Positions 6,260 through 13,025 of a stretch of 13,133 bases of DNA are shown piece after piece. Each line of letters begins with the position of its first letter. Within the stretch, counting starts at the first letter, position 1. The notes beneath the pieces are model-generated. The model was given only the letters and a program-made list of their open reading frames with translations. It was not told where the DNA came from and searched no databases. The position numbers and the translations under genes were made by a program. The DNA comes from CBDUQN01 sp965369375 (GTDB lineage Bacteria > Krumholzibacteriota > Krumholzibacteriia > Krumholzibacteriales > Krumholzibacteriaceae): positions 1 to 13,133 of the forward strand of contig CBDUQN010000087.1 of the NCBI GenBank assembly GCA_965369375.1, written 5' to 3'.

Positions 6260-8560
6260 TCAGCGGCGCCTTCCACCACCGCCGCTCTTTGATCTCGTTG
6301 AACGCTGGCCGCTGCTCGACGACCTCGTGGAACGCTGCGACGACCGGTAGTCATTTGTCCGGCTGCTTCCCTTGGATCGTGACTGGGCCTGGCGATCGAG
6401 ATTCGATTGCTGCTTGCTCGACTGCTGTCTCGTGGACGACTCGCGTGTCGAACGCTGGCTCGAAGAGGATTCACGCGTTTGGCGCTGCTGCGTCGATTTG
6501 TCGCGCGTGTCACGCCCCGTCGATGACCAACCGTCCTTGCTGCGCGATTCCCAACCCTGATCGGTTTTACGATGAACGTTACCGTTGCGGTCGGCATAGA
6601 CATTGTTCTGGCGCGCCTGGCCGGTCTGTGTGCGGCCACCGGCGGACGCCTGGCGTTGAGAGGCCGATCTTTTGCGATCCTGCGTCTGGGCGACACCCGA
6701 CTTGCGGTTCTTGTACATATTCTGATTCTGCCCGTGCCGGTATCCCGCCGCATAGCCGCGCCGGGCGCCGTGACTGTACCCGCGCCTGTATCCATGACGA
6801 TACCCGTGCCGGTAACCGTAGCGGTAGCCGCCGGGCCCCCACCATCCCCGATAGCCCCCCCATCCGATTCGAACGTTGAACCAGCCGACGCTGTAACCGA
6901 ACGAGAATCCCCACCCGGTCCAGGGATTCCAGTGAACGCCGAAGCCGTATGTGACGGGGCGCGGGTAATAGTGATAGCCGTACCAGGGACGGTAATAGTA
7001 GCCGGTCCCATAGACCACGCAGCCATGATAGACATATGAACAGGTGTAGCCGGGAGTGTATCCCACGTACACCACCTCGGGAGTGGAATCATAGATGTAT
7101 ACGTACTTGACCTGATAAACGGGATTATCGGGTGGGATTGTCTGGACCTCGTTCGGGATCTCGTCACAAACCGCCCACGGTCCCGCGGGGCCGTCCGCGA
7201 TGAACCAGACGGCCTCGTCACAGCAGTAGTACCTGCTGTTTATCAGAAGCACCGATTTGTCCGTGTTGACGGCGTACTTCATTTCTGTTTCGCCGACCTG
7301 CTCGAATTTCGGATCTCCGTCGTATGTGACCTCGACCTTTGCCTCACTGCGATTGACGACCGCCGTCTGCGGGATCTCGTTTTCGAGGACCGCTTCCTTC
7401 GCCTCCTGCGTGCCGGCGACACTGACACGGACATTTCCCATATCCGATTCAGCAGGGATATTCGCAAAATCTTCCGGTACCTCATCGTGCGGTATGAAGA
7501 TCCACGGTCCCTTCTCGAGCGAGCTCGACCGGTACCAGCGTCCCGCAAGCAAAACGAAGTATGTCTGTGTATTTATATCCATCAAGACATCACTATCCGT
7601 GTTGCTCATATAGAGCAAACCGGTCTCGTTGATCGGCTGGTACGAGGGGACTCCGTCGGAGACGATAAGCTCTGCGGGCACAGTACTGACGACGATCTTC
7701 GGAGGTGTGCTCGGTGTTTCCTGCTCTTCCACTTCTTCTTCCTCGGCTTCCACTCCCTCCGCTTCCATCTGCTCTTTCATCTGGGCCGCCATCTGCTCCT
7801 CGCTCTGCTTTGCGATCTCGACCGCTTCCTTTGGAGGATTATCATCCAACTTCCAGTCCCCCGTCACTTCGCGGGACGAATACCACCAGTCTTCACCCTT
7901 AAGGTAATACGTTTTTTTCGACGCATCATAGACGATAAAGAACGGCGTATTCACTATGTACTTGAGCTTCGTATTCTCGATTTCTTTCAGGATGGGGTCC
8001 CCGTCGATAATAACGAGTACCGCCGGTTCATCCATGTAAATAATCTTCGGTGGATCGTTGTTCAGCTTCGCGGAAGCCTCCTTTTCCTTCGCAACGAGGT
8101 CGAGCCCCGCGATCAGGCGGTCGAGAGAGATGGTCAGATCCCACTTCGGCACCTCGGTCTCAACGATTCTCGTGAATGCATCGAGATCCTCCTGGCTCGC
8201 CTCGGGGAACTTGACTGCCGTCACGGTGAGATCGACGAGTGTCACAAGCCGCTCGTCACGGTCGGTTTCCATCCGTGACGTGAACCAGAAGGCGCCGAAA
8301 ACGGGATCTTCGAGTTCGGGCGTTGTAACCGACACCGCCGCGAGCGCCTCGAGCATATTGTTCTCGTAAGATTCGATCTGCGGCTGGTAAATCACGATTC
8401 TCGCATTATCCGTATCGATGTAGCGCGGCCAATCGAGTGCCATTTCCTCAGTCGCCTCCCCCTTCTGGACTTCTATAGCGTAAGCGCCCGATAACGCAAT
8501 AAAAACGAATAAAGCGATTAAGACGAATTTCATCGAAATAGTCTTTAATGCCTCGTACAT
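6260..8560 (-). CDS. Secreted multi-module protein of the family often annotated 'carbohydrate-binding family V/XII'
   Basis: This 766-residue protein starts with an ATG behind a strong GGGAGGGTG site; an internal ATG at residue 10 lacks one. The signal peptide ends near S-G-A-Y-A. Three related modules of about 70 residues begin near residues 179, 295 and 406, each with a D-G-(D)-P turn, a Y-x-x-N-T strand, a Y-Y/Y-F strand and a W-(Y/F) with G-P-W or G-D-W. An acidic linker (E-A-E-E-E-E-V-E-E) joins the first two. Then comes T-P-E-V-V-Y-V-G-Y-T-P-G-Y near residue 490, a Tyr/Gly/Trp-rich stretch, a Y-R-H-G-Y-R-type repeat, and a Ser/Arg/Gln-rich basic tail ending G-G-G-G-R-R-R. Similar proteins occur in many Gram-negatives, and the carbohydrate-binding label is, to my knowledge, not experimentally supported. 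The tail could bind polyanions or the cell surface; that is a guess. It is the first gene of the operon with glgP. Confidence 0.78.
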   Translation of the reverse strand: MYEALKTISMKFVLIALFVFIALSGAYAIEVQKGEATEEMALDWPRYIDTDNARIVIYQPQIESYENNMLEALAAVSVTTPELEDPVFGAFWFTSRMETDRDERLVTLVDLTVTAVKFPEASQEDLDAFTRIVETEVPKWDLTISLDRLIAGLDLVAKEKEASAKLNNDPPKIIYMDEPAVLVIIDGDPILKEIENTKLKYIVNTPFFIVYDASKKTYYLKGEDWWYSSREVTGDWKLDDNPPKEAVEIAKQSEEQMAAQMKEQMEAEGVEAEEEEVEEQETPSTPPKIVVSTVPAELIVSDGVPSYQPINETGLLYMSNTDSDVLMDINTQTYFVLLAGRWYRSSSLEKGPWIFIPHDEVPEDFANIPAESDMGNVRVSVAGTQEAKEAVLENEIPQTAVVNRSEAKVEVTYDGDPKFEQVGETEMKYAVNTDKSVLLINSRYYCCDEAVWFIADGPAGPWAVCDEIPNEVQTIPPDNPVYQVKYVYIYDSTPEVVYVGYTPGYTCSYVYHGCVVYGTGYYYRPWYGYHYYPRPVTYGFGVHWNPWTGWGFSFGYSVGWFNVRIGWGGYRGWWGPGGYRYGYRHGYRHGYRRGYSHGARRGYAAGYRHGQNQNMYKNRKSGVAQTQDRKRSASQRQASAGGRTQTGQARQNNVYADRNGNVHRKTDQGWESRSKDGWSSTGRDTRDKSTQQRQTRESSSSQRSTRESSTRQQSSKQQSNLDRQAQSRSKGSSRTNDYRSSQRSTRSSSSGQRSTRSKSGGGGRRR
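6735..6830 (-). repeat. Low-complexity Tyr-Arg/His-Gly repeat segment
   Basis: The coding sequence here encodes short iterations of Y-R-H-G, Y-R-R-G and Y-S-H-G and near variants. The plus strand shows matching short iterations of the form cggta(t/g)cc. The repeat is prone to slippage and probably varies in length between strains. Confidence 0.75.
7136..8026 (-). repeat. Three divergent protein modules of about 70 residues
   Basis: Within the secreted protein, segments starting near residues 179 (P-A-V-L-V-I-I-D-G-D-P), 295 (P-A-E-L-I-V-S-D-G-V-P) and 406 (E-A-K-V-E-V-T-Y-D-G-D-P) align with one another. Each continues with a Y-(I/M/A)-x-N-T strand, a Tyr-rich strand, a W or F plus Y/F, and G-(P/D)-W near the end. 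They appear to be internal duplications that have diverged far at the DNA level. The spacers between them are unrelated. Confidence 0.7.
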
Positions 8561-8621
8561 GATTTCACCCTCCCGTGGAGCGCTGGTTAATAGATCTTGA
8601 ATTCAACTATATTGTATTCTC

Positions 8622-8637
8622 AATCATTATCATGATT
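8622..8637. promoter_or_regulatory. Fur-family-like operator candidate over the -10 box
   Basis: The minus strand reads AATCATGATAATGATT, an inverted repeat with 6-bp arms (AATCAT/ATGATT) around GATA. Slightly shifted, it fits the 7-1-7 Fur pattern TGATAAT-N-ATTATCA at 11 of 14 positions, with a perfect left half. It overlaps the -10 hexamer of the promoter upstream of the secreted-protein gene, where a bound protein would block transcription. The base match is direct; the Fur or PerR assignment is inference from a short AT-rich site. Confidence 0.45.
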
Positions 8638-8654
8638 AATTTCCATGCAGTCAA
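8626..8654 (-). promoter_or_regulatory. Sigma70-type promoter for the five-gene operon
   Basis: TTGACT (8654-8649) and GATAAT (8631-8626) each match five of six consensus bases and are separated by exactly 17 bp. Transcription would start near 8619, giving a leader of about 60 nt before the ATG at 8560. This is the best promoter in front of the secreted-protein gene and glgP. Confidence 0.65.
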
Positions 8655-8669
8655 TGCTATTAATCCATG

Positions 8670-8681
8670 ATACATATGTAT
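8670..8681. repeat. 12-bp perfect palindrome
   Basis: ATACATATGTAT is a perfect palindrome a few bases from the larger near-palindrome, between the rubrerythrin gene and the promoter of the five-gene operon. It may be a regulator site or chance in AT-rich DNA. Confidence 0.4.
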
Positions 8682-8685
8682 ACAC

Positions 8686-8732
8686 ATCGAGCCGGTCCGT
8701 GTTCGATCGATCGCTCACGATGCCGGCTCGAT
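8686..8732. repeat. 47-bp three-tier near-palindrome downstream of rubrerythrin
   Basis: Outer arms ATCGAGCCGG (8686-8695) and CCGGCTCGAT (8723-8732) are perfect 10-bp complements. Inside are CGTG (8698-8701) and CACG (8716-8719), and in the centre the palindrome CGATCGATCG (8704-8713). Small bulges of two or three bases separate the tiers. It lies 37 bp beyond the rubrerythrin stop, where a terminator would be expected, but no T-tract follows on either strand. It could be a 3'-end stabilising hairpin, a factor-dependent terminator or a protein-binding site. Confidence 0.75.
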
Positions 8733-8768
8733 ATTGCTATGCAAAGTCGCTCTTTGATTTATATAGAT

Positions 8769-9269
8769 CTACTTCACTTCGAAGAACTTGCTCTTGTCCA
8801 CGCCGCAGATCGGACACTTGTCCGGCGGCTCCCCTTTCACGGTATTGCCGCAGACCGGGCAGACAAAGATCGGCGTCTCAGTCAGGTCGCCCCCTCCCTT
8901 GACAGCGTCGAGCGCCTCCCGGTAGAGACCGTGGTGGATTTCCTCTACTGCGAGCGCTGCCTTGAACGACATAACCGCTGCTGCATTATTCTCCGCTTCC
9001 GCCTCCGAGAGGAACTTCGGGTACATTTCCTGGAACTCGAAGCCCTCCCCTTCGATCGCCGCCTCGAGATTCACTGCCGTCTCCTTTACACCACCCAAAA
9101 CACGAAGGTGTGCATGCGCGTGAACCGTTTCAGCCTCGGCCGCGGCGCGAAAGAGCTTCGCCACCTGCGGGTACCCATCCACTTCCGCCTTCTTCGCGAA
9201 GGCGAGGTATTTTCTGTTTGCCTGGCTCTCGCCGGCGAACGCCTCTTTTAGATTATCGGTTGTTGCCAC
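8769..9269 (-). CDS. Rubrerythrin
   Basis: This 166-residue protein is a complete rubrerythrin, the diiron peroxidase that anaerobes use to reduce hydrogen peroxide in the cytoplasm. The N-terminal four-helix diiron domain shows E14, E47-x2-H50, E78 and E81 in the F-E-F-Q-E-M-Y-P block, and E109-x2-H112 as likely ligands. The C-terminal rubredoxin-like domain has C137-x2-C140 and C152-x2-C155. The start is GTG at 9269-9267 behind AAGGGGG. It has a promoter candidate upstream and a large hairpin downstream, so it is probably a single-gene unit. It supports an oxygen-sensitive lifestyle, consistent with the radical SAM enzyme in the neighbouring operon. Confidence 0.95.
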   Translation of the reverse strand: MATTDNLKEAFAGESQANRKYLAFAKKAEVDGYPQVAKLFRAAAEAETVHAHAHLRVLGGVKETAVNLEAAIEGEGFEFQEMYPKFLSEAEAENNAAAVMSFKAALAVEEIHHGLYREALDAVKGGGDLTETPIFVCPVCGNTVKGEPPDKCPICGVDKSKFFEVK

Positions 9270-9344
9270 TCCTGATTCCCCCTTTCAAGAATCTTTGATT
9301 TGGACCTGATGGTCGCTCTCAATTCATAACGATTAGTACATAGC

Positions 9345-9373
9345 AATTTATTCAAATTAGCTGGCCGAGTCAA
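9345..9373 (-). promoter_or_regulatory. Sigma70-type promoter candidate for rubrerythrin
   Basis: TTGACT (9373-9368) is followed after 17 bp by TAAATT (9350-9345), matching consensus at five and four of six positions. AT-rich DNA (TTATATTATA) lies just upstream and could act as an UP-like element. The leader would be about 70 nt. No clear PerR-type repeat is visible over it. Confidence 0.5.
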
Positions 9374-9391
9374 TATAATATAAGGAGATTC

Positions 9392-10504
9392 CTATTTAAT
9401 TTTCAATCCAAGCGACAATGTCGTCCCCCAGTCATTCGTCGCACCTCCACCCCCTGACGGGGCACTGTCATAATTGTCGTAAACATTTAAGCTTATGGTG
9501 AAATCCTTGAAGATCTCGTAGGCGAGCCTTGCTTCGAAATCCAATCGCCAGCGCTTCGCTATGGTGAGACTCGGATATGCATACAGTGAGGTGCTTAAAT
9601 CAAACTCGGGAGTTTCGAAATTGAACCAGTCATACCCGAGAGCCATTACCCCTTCCAAATTATCCGATCTTTTCTCAGCCCCGGCAAACCACTCTATATT
9701 GGCGACGAGCCCGAGATAGGCGGTGAAGAGCTTGTTGTTGGTTTGAACGAGATACCGGCCCGCGCCGCCGCCGAGCAGAATACGGAGATCGAGATTCAGC
9801 TCGCTGTTCTCTTCGAAGTTCGTATTCGCCCGCCCGAAATAGCGGGCGGCGAAAAAGCGATTGAATGACAAACCTATCGAATTTCGCGTCGTTGCGACCT
9901 CCTTTTTCCGCAAGTTGTAGTAGGAGCTGATATCCAGCGTCGTCAGATTTTTCACCGTGCGGTAATCCAACTTTGATTTCAGGGTCAATGTAGCATCATC
10001 GCTCGTCTTAACATAACTGAAACCGAGATCGACGTACCCTTTGAGCTGCTCGAGAAACGACGATCTGAGAGGTGTGATGTGCACGACCCAGCTCATATCG
10101 AGGTACCCTCTCGCACCGACACCGGAGACGATCATCCTGCCGTCCTCGTCGGTCGATAAAATGCGGCCGAAAAACTTCTGACCAGATGCGAGCTCGATTT
10201 CGAAGCTGTCCCTGCTCGATATCCGGGCGATCTTCTTCCATTCGATATAAATGGTCCCCATGTCGTCGGTGGAATACTCGAGCTTACCGCGGTCGAGCTT
10301 CTTGATCTCACCAGTTATCTTGTTACCATTTATGAGAACGACCATATCTGTCTTGGCGGCGGCTGCGGGAGAAATATCACATAGCAGTAATAATATCGTG
10401 CAGGCGCATAACGCGGCGATTCGCGGAAGACGCACCTTCTTGAATGAACAGCTTTGACGTATTGCAGAAATTCGGAATCTATTAATCACACGCAGCATTG
10501 CCAC
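9392..10504 (-). CDS. DUF481-family (YdiY-like) outer-membrane protein
   Basis: This 370-residue protein begins with a basic stretch, a hydrophobic core and S-P-A-A-A-A near residue 49, a probable signal peptide with a long n-region. The next segment, with L-I-N-G-N-K-I-T-G-E-I and G-T-I-Y-I-E-W-K-K-I-A-R-I, is the small beta domain typical of this group. The rest, from about residue 150, alternates polar and hydrophobic residues with many Tyr/Phe and ends in L-G-L-K-I-K, as expected for an outer-membrane beta-barrel. The function is unknown; E. coli YdiY relatives are described only as putative salt-induced porin-like proteins. The first start is GTG at 10504; ATG at 10498 with GGAAG upstream is equally likely. 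A GTG at 10435 would give a more ordinary signal peptide. It follows the DUF2490-like gene by 9 bp, so the two are co-transcribed. Confidence 0.75.
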   Translation of the reverse strand: MAMLRVINRFRISAIRQSCSFKKVRLPRIAALCACTILLLLCDISPAAAAKTDMVVLINGNKITGEIKKLDRGKLEYSTDDMGTIYIEWKKIARISSRDSFEIELASGQKFFGRILSTDEDGRMIVSGVGARGYLDMSWVVHITPLRSSFLEQLKGYVDLGFSYVKTSDDATLTLKSKLDYRTVKNLTTLDISSYYNLRKKEVATTRNSIGLSFNRFFAARYFGRANTNFEENSELNLDLRILLGGGAGRYLVQTNNKLFTAYLGLVANIEWFAGAEKRSDNLEGVMALGYDWFNFETPEFDLSTSLYAYPSLTIAKRWRLDFEARLAYEIFKDFTISLNVYDNYDSAPSGGGGATNDWGTTLSLGLKIK

Positions 10505-10513
10505 TTCCGATTG

Positions 10514-11260
10514 TTACTCGTTGCTCCTGTTATCCTTCGACGAGAGCAGCCACTTGATTTGAAGCCGAAATACGAGATCGTCGATCTTGAATGTATCATC
10601 GGCTCCGGAGCGAGAGCGTTGAAATATGAAATGAAACTCGAGCGTCCAGAAATTCTTGAATACATAACCGAGACCGGTATCGAACCTCATTTCTGCGGGA
10701 TGATAATCATACACTTCGTCGCCGATGTCCCAGAACCATTCCGCTTTCAATGGAACAAAGAAAAAGTTTTCCTTTACACCCCGCTTTAGCGGCAGATTGG
10801 TAGCGATCTGATAGCGAAACCGAAGATTGAATTCCCATTCTTTGTCATCAATAAAATAGTAAAACCGCTCCTCGAGGCGGAATTTGCTCTGGAGACTCAG
10901 GAGCTCAAAATTAGGCCATCGAACCACGAAAGCCTGAAATGGCCGAATTTCCAACCTGTTGGATTGATATTCATAAGAGGTGTAGAAAACGCCGACACCA
11001 CCCTGTGCCTCGTACTGCTTGTTGATATGGTACCGCACCGAGGGGCGGCCGTATAACCGCCATGCGTTGGTGTCATAGTCTACGATGCGATACCCATAGT
11101 CACCGTAGAACTCCGCCTTGTTGTTGATATACCAGTGTCTGTTCAGATCGATCCAGAACTGATAGCTCTTTGCGTCACCCGCGACCGACGGGCGGGCGAA
11201 ACCCGCTGCGAATGTGGCGGCTACACAGACTATTAGCAGTGCTTTCCAAACACGATTCAT
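10514..11260 (-). CDS. DUF2490-like outer-membrane protein
   Basis: This 248-residue protein has a clear signal peptide (M-N-R-V-W-K, hydrophobic core, cleavage near S-V-A-G at residue 28). The mature part is rich in aromatic residues with alternating strands, and shows F-R-L-E-E-R-F followed by F-N-L-R-F-R-Y-Q and F-D-T-G-L-G-Y-V-F-K, which match the usual layout of DUF2490 barrels. The predicted place is the outer membrane; the role is unknown. The gene directly precedes the DUF481-like gene, and the pairing of two small barrels suggests a shared envelope task. The ATG has no visible Shine-Dalgarno sequence and sits only about 10 bases from a -10 box, so a leaderless or near-leaderless mRNA is possible. 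GTG at codon 4 is an alternative start. Confidence 0.7.
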   Translation of the reverse strand: MNRVWKALLIVCVAATFAAGFARPSVAGDAKSYQFWIDLNRHWYINNKAEFYGDYGYRIVDYDTNAWRLYGRPSVRYHINKQYEAQGGVGVFYTSYEYQSNRLEIRPFQAFVVRWPNFELLSLQSKFRLEERFYYFIDDKEWEFNLRFRYQIATNLPLKRGVKENFFFVPLKAEWFWDIGDEVYDYHPAEMRFDTGLGYVFKNFWTLEFHFIFQRSRSGADDTFKIDDLVFRLQIKWLLSSKDNRSNE

Positions 11261-11269
11261 GATTATAAA

Positions 11270-11298
11270 AGTCTATGTAATCGTATGCTAATTGTCAA
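11270..11298 (-). promoter_or_regulatory. Promoter for the two outer-membrane protein genes
   Basis: TTGACA (11298-11293) is a perfect -35 box and TAGACT (11275-11270), 17 bp away, matches four of six -10 bases. Predicted initiation near 11263 leaves only three or four bases before the ATG at 11260. A perfect TATAAT at 11267-11262 abuts the start codon but is too far from the -35 box. Confidence 0.55.
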
Positions 11299-11680
11299 TA
11301 CTATGTGGAGTTTCCCCAATAATCCAGGGATCGAACCGGCATATCTGTGACTCATGCACGGTCAATCGTTTTGTATCAAGAAACGGCCTCCTAAATCCCT
11401 CCAAAAGCCTCTTTATCCCATCCGCCAACGCATAACGCGGCAAATCGAATCGATGAGTTTTCTGCCATCAATTGAAGTATCACGCGCTTGATATTTCTTC
11501 GATTCTTTTTTCACCGACGCACGCATACCCTCTCTATTACGATAAAGGTAAAAAATTAGTTAATTTCTTTCTTGACAGGTATTTAGAAAATATCGAGTGG
11601 TTTGCAGTGGTCGCTCATTTTCATACCCCCCAGACGGTCATACATTCCCTCTTCGTGCCTTTCTCACACCTTCTGACATC
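11299..11680. other. Intergenic region between divergent genes
   Basis: From the promoter of the minus-strand barrel genes to the hairpin before the endonuclease gene I see no convincing gene. There is a short start-less open stretch on the minus strand (11288-11467). The plus-strand endonuclease frame also happens to stay open from 11472, but the residues it would add look non-coding. A TTGACA at 11572-11577 has no acceptable -10 box at 16-18 bp. Confidence 0.5.
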
Positions 11681-11732
11681 TTTTGGCCCCATGCTCCCTT
11701 CGATGTCACTGTGGCTATTTATGGGGCAAAAA
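11681..11732 (+). other. Hairpin in the leader of the endonuclease gene
   Basis: GCCCCAT (11686-11692) and ATGGGGC (11721-11727) form a perfect 7-bp stem. It continues, after one mismatch, with TTTT (11681-11684) pairing with AAAA (11729-11732). The loop is 28 nt. It lies about 90 bases before the start codon. With A and not T after the stem it is not an intrinsic terminator on the plus strand. Confidence 0.5.
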
Positions 11733-11807
11733 AAGCCAGAAAAAAAGCTGTGGTATACTACTTATGGTTGTAATTCTCATGGGGGGACTTGCAAAAAATT
11801 CAAGCTC

Positions 11808-11812
11808 GGAGG
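11808..11812 (+). promoter_or_regulatory. Ribosome binding site that fixes the endonuclease start
   Basis: GGAGG lies seven bases before GTG at 11820 and ten before ATG at 11823, both in frame. This places the start about 350 bases inside the longest open frame, exactly where family-like sequence begins. Confidence 0.75.
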
Positions 11813-11819
11813 ATGTGCG

Positions 11820-13025
11820 GTGATGAGAATTTCTAAATCCCTTAAAACTCTCTCAAACAACGAACTGGTCAGAAGGCTCGAGCGGCTCAGCGGCACGGAG
11901 CGTGAGTTGCTTGTACAGATGCTTCGCTACCTCGTCGAGGTGGAGCGCAGAGAGCTCTACCTCGGGAGAGGGTACAGTTCGCTCCATGAGTTCTGCACGG
12001 GGCATCTGAAATACTCTGGAGCTGCCGCGAGCAGGCGTATCACCGCCGCGCGGTGTCTCAGGCGCTATCGCTGTGTTGCGGGTATGTTGCTACGGGGAGA
12101 GATCAATCTCAGTGTTTTCTCGCTTGTTGCCGATATGCTCACCCCTGAAAACCACCGGGAGGTGCTCTCACGTATCAAGGGCAGGTCGTACCGGGATGTG
12201 CAGCGGTTGGTGGCGCGGCATAATCCGAAGCAGGCGGTCAGGGACCGTGTGAAGCCGATATATATTAGAACGGAGCTGAAGATTACCGGGGACAGTGGCA
12301 ATGGTGGGGCTAGTAGGGGGACACTCAGTAGCAAAGATGAAGGGGGCAATGGGGGCCTTCGAGGGGGTGGGGGAAAATCCACTTCCGGCGTCGGAAGAGC
12401 CGGGTGTTTAGAATCAACGGGTTACGGCGATATTTTTGGTACTGGTGAAAAGAGTGGGCAGACGGATGTGGTTTTCGAAGAGAAGTATGAGCTCAAATTT
12501 GCCGTAAATGCCGGATTGATGGAGAAGATCGATCGTGTCAGGGCGATACTGTCGACGAAGCGGGGAAAGCCTCGCGATTTCGAGAGCCTCTTCGAGCATG
12601 TTATCGACGAGTTCCTCGACCGTCACAGCCCCGAGGGTAGAATGAAGAGACGGGCGGAGAGAGGTGCGAACGCGAACAAGAAAACACAAGGTGGGGCAGT
12701 AAAGTCTCAGAAGGGAGAAGATTCGCAAAAGGAAACGATTGGCAAGACGAAGAAAAGAGCTAACTCCAAACGATCACGCTACATACCGCAAGCTGCCAAA
12801 GACGATGTGTATCTGCGCGACGGGGGGCGATGTACGCATGTCGGCACGAATGGGAAGCGCTGTGTTAAACGAGATAACCTGCAAATAGATCATATCGTCC
12901 CCTACGCGAAGGGCGGGAGGAATACGATAGAAAATTTGAGATTATTATGTCCGGGACATAACCGGCTCGCGGCAAAAAAAGAGTTCGGAACAGAGCACAT
13001 GAATCAGTATAGACGGCAAGAGTGA
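11820..13025 (+). CDS. HNH endonuclease-family protein
   Basis: From the GTG at 11820 (or ATG at 11823) this is a 401-residue protein. Residues about 8-150 are a helical domain (S-N-N-E-L-V-R-R-L-E-R-L, then L-Y-L-x-R-G-Y-S-S-L-H-E-F-C and L-T-P-E-N-H-R-E-V-L) recognisable from a large family of bacterial HNH proteins. A long Gly/Ser linker follows, then a segment with E-L-K-F-A-V and a charged helix. The C-terminal HNH domain has C338-x9-C348, D357-H358, N372 and C377-x2-H380-N381. The DH/N/H set fits the metal-dependent nuclease site, and the cysteines could bind zinc. Family members are often multicopy, and their biological role is unclear to me. It is the only plus-strand gene, and its G-rich linker differs from the other genes, which may indicate separate acquisition. 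The DNA target is unknown. Confidence 0.85.
   Translation: MMRISKSLKTLSNNELVRRLERLSGTERELLVQMLRYLVEVERRELYLGRGYSSLHEFCTGHLKYSGAAASRRITAARCLRRYRCVAGMLLRGEINLSVFSLVADMLTPENHREVLSRIKGRSYRDVQRLVARHNPKQAVRDRVKPIYIRTELKITGDSGNGGASRGTLSSKDEGGNGGLRGGGGKSTSGVGRAGCLESTGYGDIFGTGEKSGQTDVVFEEKYELKFAVNAGLMEKIDRVRAILSTKRGKPRDFESLFEHVIDEFLDRHSPEGRMKRRAERGANANKKTQGGAVKSQKGEDSQKETIGKTKKRANSKRSRYIPQAAKDDVYLRDGGRCTHVGTNGKRCVKRDNLQIDHIVPYAKGGRNTIENLRLLCPGHNRLAAKKEFGTEHMNQYRRQE
12342..12373 (+). other. G-quadruplex motif inside the endonuclease gene
   Basis: Four runs of five G (12342-12346, 12351-12355, 12363-12367, 12369-12373) are separated by loops of 4, 7 and 1 bases on the coding strand. Two more runs precede it at 12306-12309 and 12316-12320. 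This meets the standard quadruplex definition with much longer G-tracts than the usual three. It encodes the Gly-rich protein linker. Confidence 0.85.

Noticed and set aside
6232..7221. 329-codon second frame inside the 3' half of the secreted-protein gene
   Set aside because: It is Arg/Ser/Thr-rich read-through of a low-complexity region in another frame; the conserved Tyr/Trp motifs are in the chosen frame only.
11324..11340. tRNA T-arm-like sequence on the minus strand (GGTTCGATCCCTGG)
   Set aside because: The T stem does not pair properly (GCCGG against CCTGG), and no anticodon or D arm is found in the expected distance, so there is no tRNA or clear attachment-site remnant.
11572..11577. 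TTGACA as a -35 box for the endonuclease gene
   Set aside because: At 16-18 bp downstream the sequence is GC-rich (around GAGTGG) and does not resemble a -10 box; likewise TATACT at 11754-11759 has no -35 box.
11472..11819. N-terminal extension of the endonuclease from ATG 11472
   Set aside because: The GGAGG site at 11808-11812 and the onset of family-like sequence favour the start at 11820 or 11823; the extra residues show no domain.
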